Assembly (NCBI RefSeq): GCF_033807715.1
Contig: NC_084599.1
Location: 26,406,125-26,470,124 of the forward strand
Source: Cololabis saira
Lineage: Eukaryota; Chordata; Actinopteri; Beloniformes; Belonidae
DNA: 64,000 nucleotides
Direction of reading: 5' to 3'
Shown: positions 1 through 9,535 of the stretch, one piece after another
Layout of the letters: each line of letters starts with the position of its first letter
Numbering within the stretch: position 1 is the first letter of the stretch
Notes under the pieces: model-generated
What the model was told of the DNA's origin: nothing
The model's input: only the letters and a program-made list of their open reading frames with translations
The model's database searches: none
Position numbers and translations under genes: made by a program

Positions 1-1792
1 AGCAGCGATGAACGGGCCCTCGCACTCAAGGCCACCGCCTCCATAAGCATATCAGAAATGATACCACCCACGACTTCCTATGTCAAACCATTCAAAAGAT
101 ATAGCAGAAAAAAGGGACAACCAATCAGAAGAAGGGGCGGGGCTAATTCAGGCCAATGAAGGTCAAGGACTCCATACAGAATCTGATGATACCACCCACG
201 ACTCTCTATGTCAAACCATTCAAAAGTTATAGCAGAAAATCGGGACAACCAATCAGAAGAAGGGGCGGGGCTAATTTTCACCAATTATGGTCAAGGACTC
301 AATACCGAGTCCCATGACACCACCCACGACTCTTTATGTCAAACCTTTCAAAAGTTATGCCAGAGAAAAGTATTCTAGGGGGCGCTGTTGAACCGTTAGG
401 CCACGCCCATTAATGCAAACCATGACATATCAAATTTATCGCCAGGCCTGCCTTGCATGCAAAATTTGGTGACTTTTGGAGAACTATCAAATATGGACCA
501 ATCAGATGAAGGGGGGCACGCTTTTTGGCGTCTAGCGTCGCCACGGTAACACTTTTGAAAGAGAAAAGTAATGCGCGTAGTCGCAAGATGAAGACGCACA
601 TTTTGATGTACAACACACCTGGGTGCACATTACGGTTTGGGCCGTATTAATTGCCGAAAGAATGGCATAAATTGAACCAAAATTACACAATTAATTCAAA
701 ATGGCCGACTTCCTGTTCGGTTTTGGCCATGGCGCCAAGAGACTTTTCTTTAAGTTGTGACATGATACAGGTGTGTACCGATTTTCGTGCATGTACGTCA
801 AACCGTATTGTGGGGCTTGAGGCACAAAGTTTTCCAGGGGGCGCTGTTGAGCCATTTTGCCACGCCCATTAATACAAACCATGAAAAATCTAATTTATCG
901 CCAGGCCTGCCTTGCATGCAAAATTTGGTGGCTTTTGGGGAACTATCAAATATGGACCAATCAGATGAAGGGGGGCGCGCTTTTTGGCGTCTAGTGTCGC
1001 CACGGTAACACTTTTGAAAGAGAAAAGTAATGCGCGTAGTCGCAGGATGGAGACGCACATTTTGATGTATAACACATCTGGGTGCACGTTACGGTTCGGG
1101 CCGTATTAATTCTCGAAGGAATGGCTCATATTGCTCCAAAATTATGCGATTAATTCAGAATGTTCAAAATGGCCGACTTCCTGTTCGGTTTCGGCCATGG
1201 CGCCAAGAGACTTTTCTTTAAGTTGCGACATGATACAGGTGTGTACCGATTTTCGTTCATGTACGTCAAACCGTATTATGGGGCTTGAGGCGCAAAGTTT
1301 TTTCTGTCTGAACCAACCAGATGAACAGTGGGCGCGCTTTTTGGCGTCTAGCGTCGCCACGGTAACGCTTTTGAAAGAGAAAAGTAATGCGTGGTGTCGC
1401 AGGATGGAGACGCACGTTTTGATGTATAACACACTTGGGGGCACGTTACGGTTCGGGCCGTATTAACTGCCGAAGGAATGGCATAAATTGCGCCAAAGTG
1501 ACACGATTAATTCAAAATGGCTGACTTCCTGTTCGGTTTCGGCCATGGCGCCAAGAGACTTTTCTTTAAGTTGTGTACTGATACAGGTGTGTAGCGATTT
1601 TCGTGCATGTACGTCAAACCGTATTGTGGGGCTTGAGGCACAAAGTTTTCCGGGGGGCGCTGTTGAGCCATTTTGCCACGCCCATTATTGTAAACCATTA
1701 AATATCAAATTTTTTGCCAGGCCTGACTTGCATGCAAAATTTGGTGACTTTTTGGGCACGTTTAGGGGGGCAAAAAGGCCCTCCTTTCGTCA

Positions 1793-1823
<31 letters not shown>

Positions 1824-1830
1824 AAAGAAA
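1..1830 (+). repeat. Complex repeat array, copy 1 (5' end cut by window edge)
   Basis: First of five head-to-tail copies. The window opens about 13 bases inside the copy, within the head motif GCTGCAAGCAGC. The head holds about two and a half ~129-bp sub-repeats (near 1, 190 and 310), each with a CCAAT box (accaatcag), a GC box (ggggcgggg) and the phrase gtcaaaccattcaaaag. The body alternates ~470-bp and ~350-bp sub-repeats, seen from the recurring phrase gtgtgtaccgattttcgt near 771, 1241 and 1592. The copy ends with ggggggcaaaaaggcc (about 1766-1781) and a (GAAA)n tract at 1795-1825. Long reading frames on both strands only reflect GC-rich tandem copies without stops: the same frames recur in every unit with different breaks and show no recognisable domain. 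I do not know the family name. Confidence 0.85.
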
Positions 1831-1940
1831 AATTCCTACAGATACAATAGGGCCTTCGCACTGAAGGTGCTCGGGCCCTAAAAATACAAATAATTCCTAC
1901 AGATACAATAGGGCCTTCGCACTGAAGGTGCTCGGGCCCT
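1831..1940 (+). repeat. Two ~50-bp hairpin tail units
   Basis: Two near-identical units (1831-1880 and 1892-1940) start aattcctacagatacaat and end ctcgggccctaa. Each can fold: AGGGCC pairs with GGCCCT, and inside it GCAC pairs with GTGC around a five-base loop. The second unit runs straight into the head of copy 2 at 1941. The same unit occurs four more times at 8825-9070, so it belongs to the 3' end of the repeat family. Confidence 0.85.
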
Positions 1941-3447
1941 AATTAAAGCTGCAAGCAGCGATGAACGGGCCCTCGCACTCACGGCCACCGCCCCCCATAA
2001 GCATATCAGAAAAGACACCACCCACGACTTCCTATGTCAAACCATTCAAAAGTTATAGCAGAAAAAAGGGACAACCAATCAGAAGAAGGGGCGGGGCTAA
2101 TTCAGGCCAATGAAGGTCAAGGACTCCATAAAGAATCTGATGACACCACCCACGACTCTCTATGTCAAACCATTCAAAAGTTATGGCAGAGAAAAGTATT
2201 CTAGGGGGCGCTGTTGAGCCGTTAGGCCACGCCCATTAATGCAAACCATGAAATATCAAATTTATCGCCAAGTCTGTCTTGCATGCAAAATTTGGTGACT
2301 TTTGGAGAACTATCAAATATGGACCAATCAGATTTCAAAATGGCCGACTTCCTGTTCGGTTTCGGCCATGGCGCCAAGAGACTTTTCTTTAAGTTGCGCC
2401 ATGATACAGGTGTGTACCGACTTTGGTGCATGTACGTCAAACCGTATCGTGGGGCTTGAGGCACAAAGTTTTCAAGGGGGCGCTGTTGAGCCATTTTGCC
2501 ACGCCCATTAATGTAAACCATTAAATATCAAATTTTTCACCAGGCCTGCCTTGCATGCAAAATTTGGTGACTTTTGGGGAACTATCAAATATGGACCAAT
2601 CAAATGAAGGGTGGCGCGCTTTTTGGCGTCTAGCGTCGCCACGGTAACACTTTTGAAAGAGAAAAGTAATGCGCGTAGTCGCAGGATAGAGACGCACATT
2701 TGTACGTATAACACATCTGGGTTCATGATACGGTTCGGGCCGTATTAATTCTCGAAGGAATGGCATATATTGCTCCAAAATTACGTGATTCATTCAGAAT
2801 GTTCAAAATGGCCGACTTCCTGTTCGGTTTCGACCATGGTGCCAAGAGACTTTTCTGTAAGTTGCAACATGATACAAGTGTGTACCGACTTTCGTTCATG
2901 TACGTCAAACCGTATTATGGGGCTTGAGGCGCAAAGTTTTTTCTGTCTGAACCAATCAGATGAAGGGTGGGCGCGCTTTTTGGCGTCTAGCGTCGCCACG
3001 GTAATGCTTTTGAGAGAGAAAAGTAATGCGTGGTGTCGGAGGATGGAGACGCACATTTTGATGTATAACACACCTGGGTGCTCGTTACGCTTCGGGCCGT
3101 ATTAACTGCCGAAGGAATGGCATAAATTTCGCCAAAATGACACGACTAATTCAAAATGGCCGACATCCTGTTCGGTTTCGGGCATGACGCCAAGAGATTT
3201 TTCTTTAAGTTGCGCCATGATACAGGTGTGTACCGATTTTCGTGCATGTACGTCAAACCGTATCGTGGGGCTTGAGGCACAAAGTTTTCAAGGGGGCGCT
3301 GTTGAGCCATTTTGCCACGCCCATTAATGCAAACCATTAAATATCAAATTTTTCACCAGGCCTGGCTTGGGTGCAAAATTTGGTGACTTTTTGGGCACGT
3401 TTAGGGGGGCAAAAAGGCCCTCCTTTCGTCAGAAAAATAATAAGAAT
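1941..3447 (+). repeat. Complex repeat array, copy 2
   Basis: Starts with the full head motif aattaaagctgcaagcagcg, which contains the small hairpin GCTGC-AA-GCAGC, and ends with the ggggggcaaaaaggccctcc block and a short A/T-rich spacer before copy 3. About 1.5 kb. It has one complete and one partial head sub-repeat, then body sub-repeats with the phrase gtgtgtaccgac/gattttcgt near 2413, 2879 and 3224. One body unit near 2330 is shortened: the text jumps from accaatcagat straight to ttcaaaatggccgac. This internal deletion is absent from the other copies. Confidence 0.85.
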
Positions 3448-4070
3448 AATTAAAGCTGCAAGCAGCAATGAACGGGCCCTCGCACTCACGGCCACCGCCC
3501 CCATAAGCATATCAGAAATGACACCACCCACGACTTCCTATGTCAAACCATTGAAAAGTTATAGCAGAAAAAAGGGACAACCAATCAGAAGAAGGGGCGG
3601 GGCTAATTCAGGCCAATGAAGGTCAAGGACTCCATACAGAATCTGATGACACCACCCACGACTCTCTATGTCAAACCATTCAAAAGTTATAGCAGAAAAT
3701 CGGGACGACCAATCAGAAGAAGGGGCGGGGCTAATTTTCACCAATTATGGTCAAGGACTCAATACTGAGTCCCATGACACCACCCACGACTCTTTATGTC
3801 AAACCTTTCAAAAGTTATGGCAGAGAAAAGTATTCTAGGGGGCGCTGTTGAGCCGTTAGGCAACGCCCATTAATGCAAACCATGAAATATCAAATTTATC
3901 ACCAGGCCTGGCTTGCATACAAAATTTGGTGACTTTTGGAGAACTATCAAATATGGGCCAATCAGATGAAGGGGACGAGCGCTTTTTTGCGTCTAGCGTC
4001 GCCACGGTAACACTTTTGAAAGAGAAAAGTAACGTGCGTCGTCGCAGGACAGAGACGCACATTATGATGT

Positions 4071-4158
4071 AAAAAAATTTTTCGGCATTTAGCCAGGCTC
4101 GAACTCCCGACCTCTGGCACCAAAGACCGATATGCTCTGGCTGAGCTACGTCTCAGCC
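4071..4158 (-). pseudogene. tRNA-like pseudogene or SINE head with pol III signals
   Basis: Read on the minus strand, 4148-4134 gives TAGCTCAGCCAGAGC, a near-consensus A box and D arm, and 4106-4096 gives GAGTTCGAGCC, a near-consensus B box and T loop. The intervening anticodon region can form an imperfect arm with loop CTTTGGT, which would give anticodon TTG. The acceptor and T stems pair poorly, so this is not a functional tRNA. A run of seven T on the minus strand (4077-4071) could end pol III transcription. With no recognisable SINE body between gene and terminator, it looks like a tRNA pseudogene or a very short SINE. The transcription direction is opposite to the surrounding repeat as I oriented it. 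Confidence 0.6.
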
Positions 4159-4345
4159 ATTCCTTTCTCTTTGACTTACTGGCTTAGGACAGACCAACAT
4201 AGCAATAAAATGTCTGGAACTTTTTTTCCTAATTTTTTAAATATTTGTAAGGTATAAATATTAGTAAAACACTACTATTTTATGTATTACTCTCTCTGTA
4301 ACCATTCTATCGTGGTTCTAACCGGGCTGAGCACGGGACTATTTC

Positions 4346-4480
4346 TGACGTCACCACATTACAACAGCTGATCGGTCGGGGGGCGGGGCCGTCATCACCC
4401 TACTCGCCACTGATTGGTCGGGGGGCGGGGCCGTCATCACCCTACTCGCCACTGATTGGTCGGGGGGCGGGGCCGGCAGA
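4346..4480 (+). promoter_or_regulatory. CRE plus triplicated CCAAT/GC-box module
   Basis: A perfect palindromic cAMP-response element TGACGTCA lies at 4346-4353. It is followed by a 42-bp tandem repeat starting at 4368, 4410 and 4452 (the third is partial). Each copy carries ATTGGTC (an inverted CCAAT box; ATCGGTC in the first copy) directly followed by GGGGGGCGGGGCC, a strong Sp/KLF-type GC box. This spacing is typical of CpG-rich pol II promoters or of LTR enhancers. No TATA box or coding start follows, because the sequence returns to the array repeat at about 4503. Function is inferred from the motifs only. Confidence 0.5.
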
Positions 4481-6102
4481 AGTTTGAATCAGGAAGCGGG
4501 AGTCAAACCATTAAAAAGTTATAGCAGAAAAAAGGGACAACCAATCAGAAGAAGGGGCGGGGCTAATTAAGGCCAACGAAGCTTAAGGACTCATTACAGA
4601 GTCCCATGACACCACCCACAACTCTCTATGTCAAACCATTCAAAAGTTATGGCAGAGTAAAGTATTCTAGGGGGCGCTGTTGAGCCGTTAGGCCACGCCC
4701 ATTAATGCAAACCATGAAATATCAAATGTATCGCCAAGTCTGGCTTGCATGCAAAATTTGGTGACTTTTGGAGAACTATCAAATATGGACCAATCACATG
4801 AAGGGGGGACGCGCCTTTTGGCGTCTAGCGTCGCCACGGTAACACTTTTGAAAGAGAAAAGTAATGCGTGGTGTCGCAGGATGTAGACGCACATTTTGAT
4901 GTATAACACATCTGGGTGCACGTTACGGTTCGGGCTGAATTAACTGCCGAAGGAATGGCATAAATTTCGCCAAAATGACACAATTTATTCAAAATGGCCG
5001 ACATCCTGTTCGGTTTCGGCCATGGCTCCAAGAGACTTTTCTTTAAGTTGTTCCATAATACAGGTGTGTAGCGATTTTCGTGCATGTACGTCAAACCGTA
5101 TTGTGGGGCTTGAGGCACAAAGTTTTCCGGGGGGCGCTGTTGAGCCATTTTGCCACGCCCATTAATGCAAACCATGAAATATCAAATTTATCGCCAGGCC
5201 TGTCTTACATGCCAAATTTGGTGCCTTTTGGGGAACTATCAAATATGGACCAATCAGATGAAGGGGGGGTGCGCTTGTTGGCGACTAGCGTCGCCACGGT
5301 AACACTTTTCAAAGAGAAAAGTAATGCGTGTAGTCGCAGGATGGAGACACACATTTTGATGTATAACACATCTGGGTTCACAATACGGTTCGGGCTGAAT
5401 TAACTCTCGAAGGAATGGCATATATTGCTCCAAAATTACGCAATTAATTCAGAATGTTCAAAATGGCCGACTTCCTGTTCGGTTTCGGCCATGGCGCCAA
5501 GAGACTTTTCTTTTAGTTGCGACATGATACAAGTGTGTACCAATTTTCGTTCATGTACGTCAAACCGTATTCTGGGGCTTGAGGCGCAAAGTTTTTTCTG
5601 TCTGGACCAACCAGATGAAGGGTGGGCGCGCTTTTTGGCGTCTAGCGTCGCCACGGTAACGCCTTTGAAAGAGAAAAGTAATGCGTGTTGTCGCAGGATG
5701 GAGACGCACATTTTGATGTATAACACACTTGGGGGCACGTTACGGTTCGGGCTGAATTAACTTTCGAAGGAATGGCATAAATTTCGCCAAAATGACACGA
5801 CTAATTCAAAATGGCCGACATCCTGTTCGGTTTCGGGCATGACCCCAAGAGACTTTTGTTTAAGTTGTCCCATGATACAGGTGTGTACCGATTTTCGTGC
5901 ATGTACGTCAAACCGTATCGTGGGGCTTGAGGCACAAAGTTTTCAAGGGGGCGCTGTTGAGCCATTTTGCCACGCCGATTAATGCAAACCCTTAAATATC
6001 AAATTTTTCGCCAGGCCTGACTAGGGTGCAAAATTTGGTGACTTTTTGGGCATGTTAAGGGGGGCAAAAAGGCCTTCACTTTGTCAGGAAAATAATAATA
6101 AT

Positions 6103-6995
6103 AATTAAAGCTGCAAGCAGCGATGAACGGGCCCTCGCACTCACGTCCACCGCCCCCATAAGCATATCAGAAATGACACCACCCACGACTCTCTATGTCA
6201 AACCATTCAAAAGTTATATCAGAAAAAAGGGACAACCAATCAGAAGAAGGGGCGGGGCTAATTAAGGCCAACGAAGCTTAAGAACTCATTACAGAGTCCC
6301 ATGACACCACCCACAACTTCCTATGTCAAACCATTCAAAAGTTATGGCAGATAAAAGTTTTCCGGGGGGCGCTGTTGAGCCGTTAGGCCACGCCCATTAA
6401 TGCAAACCATAAAATATCAAATTTATCGCCAAGTCTGGCTTGCATGCAAAATTTGGTGACTTTTGGAGAACTATCAAATATGGACCAATCAGATGAAGGG
6501 GGGGTGCGCTTGTTGGCGTCTAGCGTCGCCACGGTAACGCTTTCGAAAGAGAAAAGTAATGCGTGTGGTCGCAGGAGGGAGACGCACATTTTGATGTATA
6601 ACACACCTGGGTGCACGTTACGGTTCGGGCTGAATTAACTGCCGAAGGAATGGCATAAATTGCGCCAAAGTGACAAGATTCATTCAAAATGGCCGACTTC
6701 CTGTTCGGTTTCGGGCATGACGCCAAGAGACTTTTCTTTAAGTTGTCCCATGATACAGGTGTGTACCGATTTTCGTGCATGTACGTCAAACCGTATCGTG
6801 GGGCTTGAGGCACAAAGTTTTCAAGGGGGCGCTGTTGAGCCATTTTGCCACGCCCATTAATGCAAACCATTAAATATCAAATTTTTCGCCAGGCCTGACT
6901 TGGGTGCAAAATTTGGTGACTTTTTGGGCACGTTAAGGGGGGCAAAAAGGCCATCACTTTGTCAGAAGAAAAAAAAAAATAATAATAATAATAAT
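6103..6995 (+). repeat. Complex repeat array, copy 4 (short form)
   Basis: Shortest copy, about 0.89 kb: one and a half head sub-repeats and a single body pair (gtgtgtaccgat near 6759), then the ggggggcaaaaaggcc end block and an A-rich/(TAA)n spacer. It runs directly into the head of copy 5. It shows that the number of body sub-repeats varies between copies, as expected from unequal exchange or replication slippage within the array. Confidence 0.85.
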
Positions 6996-8824
6996 AATTA
7001 AAGCTGCAAGCAGCGATGAACGGGCCCTCGCACTCACGGCCACCGCCCCCCATAAGCATATCAGAAAAGACACCACCCACGACTTCCTGTGTCAAACCAT
7101 TCAAAAGTTATAGCAGAAAAAAGGGACAACCAATCAGAAGAAGGGGCGGGGCTAATTCAGGCCAATGAAGGTCAAGGACTCCATACAGAATCTGATGACA
7201 CCACCCACGACTCTCTATGTCAAACCATTCCAATGTTATAGCAGAAAATCGGGACAACCAATCAGAAGAAGGGGCGGGGCTAATTAAGGCCAACGAAGCT
7301 TAAGGACTCATTACAGAGTCCCATGACACCACCCACAACTTCCTATGTCAAACCATTCAAAAGTTATGGCAGATAAAAGTATTCTAGGGGGCGCTGTTGA
7401 GCCGTTAGGCCACGCCCATTAATGCAAACCATGAAATATCAAATTTATCGCCAAGTCTGGCTTACATGCAAAATTTGGTGACTTTTGGAAAACTATCAAA
7501 TATGTACCAATCACATGAAGGGGGGGCGCGCCTTTTGGCGTCTAGCGTCGCCACGGTAACGCTTTTGAAAGAGAAAAGTAATGCGTGTAGTCGCAGGATG
7601 GAGACGCACATTTTGATGTATAACACACTTGGGGGCACGTTACGGTTCGGGCTGAATTAACTGCCGAAGGAATGGCATAAATTTCGCCAAAATTACACAA
7701 TTTATTCAAAATGGCCGACATCCTGTTCGGATTCGGCCATGGCTCCAAGAGACTTTTCTTTAAGTTGTGCCATGATACAGGTGTGTAGCGACTTTCGTGC
7801 ATGTACATCAAACCGTATTGTGGGGCTTGAGGCACAAAGTTTTCCGGGGGGCGCTGTTGAGCCATTTTGCCACGCCCATTAATGCAAACCATGAAATATC
7901 AAATTTATCGCCAGGCCTGTCTTGCATGCAAAATTTGGTGCCTTTTGGGGAACTATCAAATATGGACCGATCAGATGAAGGGGGGGTGCGCTTGTTGGCG
8001 TCTAGCGTTGCCACGGTAACACTTTTGAAAGAGAAAAGTAATGCGTGTAGTCGCAGGATGGGGACGAACATTTTGATGTATAACACACCTGGGTTCACGT
8101 TATGGTTCGGGCCGTATTAATTCTCGAAGGAAGGGCATATATTGCTCCAAAATTACGCGATTAATTCAGAATGTTCAAAATGGCCGACATCCTATTCGGT
8201 TTCGGCCATGGCGCCAAGACACTTTTCTTTAAGTTGCGACATGATACAGGTGTGTAGCGATTTTCGTTCATGTACGTCAAACCGTATTATGGGGCTTGAG
8301 GCTCAAAGTTTTTTCTGTCTGAACCAATCAGATGAAGGGGGGACGCGCTTTTTGGCGTCTAGCGTCGCCACGGTAACGCTTTTGAAAGAGAAAAGTAATG
8401 CGTGGTGTCGGAGGATGAAGACGCACATTTTGATGTATAACACAACTGGGTGCACGTTACGGTTCGGGCTGTATTAACTGCCGAAGGAAGGCATAAATTT
8501 CGCCAAAATGACACGATTATTTCAAAATGGCCGACATCCTGTTCGGTTTCGGGCATGACGCCCAGAGACTTTTTTTTAAGTTGCGCCATGATACAGGTGT
8601 GTACCGATTTTCGTGCTTGTACGACAAACCGCATTGTGGGGCTTGAGGCACAAAGTTTTCAAGGGGGCGCTGTTGAGCCATTTTGCCACCCCCATTAATG
8701 CAAACCATTAAATATCAAATTTTTCGCCAGGCCTGACTTGCATGCAAAATTTGGTGACTTTTTGGGCACGTTTAGGGGGGCAAAAAGGCCTTCCTTTTGT
8801 CAGAACAATAAGAAGAAGAAGAAT
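6996..8824 (+). repeat. Complex repeat array, copy 5
   Basis: Begins with the same head motif after (TAA)n and ends with the ggggggcaaaaaggcc block and a short GAA run. It has two head sub-repeats, a third partial one, and body sub-repeats near 7781, 8250 and 8595. It resembles copy 3 in the order of body units. Frames of up to 116 codons on either strand are repeat-derived and not supported as genes. Confidence 0.85.
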
Positions 8825-9082
8825 AATTCCTACAGATACAATAGGGCCTTCGCACTGAAGGTGCTCGGGCCCTAAAAATTCCTGCAAATACAATAGGGCC
8901 TTCGCTCTGAAGGTGCTCGGGCCCTAATAAAAAAAATACAAATAATTCCTACAGATACAATAGGGCATTCGCACTGAAGGTGCTCGGGCCCTAATAATAA
9001 TAATAATAATAATAATAAAAATTCCTGCAAATACAATAGGGCCTTCGCACTGAAGGTGCTCGGGCCCTAATAATAATAATTA
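8825..9082 (+). repeat. Four ~50-bp hairpin tail units with (TAA)n spacers
   Basis: Units at 8825-8873, 8877-8926, 8944-8992 and 9019-9070 alternate between two subtypes (aattcctacagatacaat and aattcctgcaaatacaat). Each ends in the foldable block ctcgggccctaa. Spacers are A-rich or (TAA)n, the longest at about 8993-9018. This closes the array: no further head follows, and unrelated sequence starts at about 9083. The alternation of subtypes suggests that a two-unit block was duplicated. Confidence 0.85.
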
Positions 9083-9179
9083 ATTTAACTTGTAACGCAC
9101 TTTCCATTCAATGAATCTCAAAGTGTTACACTTAGACCATTATTCATTCATACACATTCTCACTGGTGGTGGTAAGCAC
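9083..9179 (-). repeat. Fragment of a dispersed fish repeat
   Basis: The stretch from tgtaacgcactttcc to cattctcactggtgg resembles a widespread fish repeat with the phrases 'ctcaaagtg(c)tacac' and 'cattcatacacattc'. I recognise the phrases but cannot assign a class. It abuts the LTR-element leader at about 9180. Confidence 0.35.
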
Positions 9180-9535
9180 CTGCGCCAGCGATGCCACCGT
9201 CTCGAGGGTCCGATCCCCGCGGTCCTCCGTCATCCTGTCATCGCCCCACGTTGGGCGCCACTGTAGCAAGTAGTGCTACTGGGGTCGCCAGACAGGACAG
9301 AGGACACGGGGTTTTGTGGATAAATTCTTAATCTTTAATATCACCCAGACTTGTATCAGCACTCGGCAGCTCTGTGACATCCCTGTGAGCAGAACCCTTT
9401 GCTGGTGTGCACTCCGCCCCTTAAATAGCCAGGCAGGGTGGAGAGATTGATTGGGTACAGGTGTGCCCAATCAGCCGAACCAGGCCCGCGCCACCTATGT
9501 GCCACAGACCACGCCCAATCCTCCACCCTGCCACA
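9180..9535 (-). mobile_element. LTR retrotransposon end: LTR, primer-binding site and short leader
   Basis: On the minus strand a 274-bp LTR runs from 9535 (TGTGGCAGGG) to 9262 (ends CTACA), with the canonical TG...CA ends. Inside it are an inverted CCAAT-like gattggg, a TATA-like CTATTTAAG near 9425, and ATTAAAG as a possible polyadenylation signal near 9336. One base beyond the LTR lies a 17-base primer-binding site, 9260-9244, complementary to the 3' end of vertebrate tRNA-Lys(CTT) including its CCA. The leader continues about 65 bases and is then replaced by another repeat, so gag, pol and the other LTR are absent. I infer a gypsy-like element. No target duplication can be checked. Confidence 0.75.

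Larger units (their letters stand above)
3448..6102 (+). repeat. Complex repeat array, copy 3, with a 432-bp foreign insert
   Basis: Starts aattaaagctgcaagcagca and ends at the (TAA)n spacer before 6103. It is the longest copy, about 2.65 kb, because sequence unlike the rest (about 4071-4502) lies inside it. After the insert the text resumes at gtcaaaccattaaaaag, a head sub-repeat, rather than continuing the body unit it left. The insert therefore sits at a rearranged junction rather than a clean insertion point. The body sub-repeats after it follow the same order as in copy 5. Confidence 0.85.

Noticed and set aside
78..8700. Dozens of 60-120-codon frames on both strands inside the array (recurring MVCINGRGKMAQQRP and MLQNYAINSECSK types)
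   Set aside because: They recur because the DNA repeats. They carry no domain, occur on both strands over the same bases, and break at different points in each copy.
8825..9070. Regularly spaced ~50-bp repeats resembling a CRISPR array
   Set aside because: The spacers are A-rich or (TAA)n of unequal length, the units are 3' ends of a fish repeat, and the DNA is eukaryotic.
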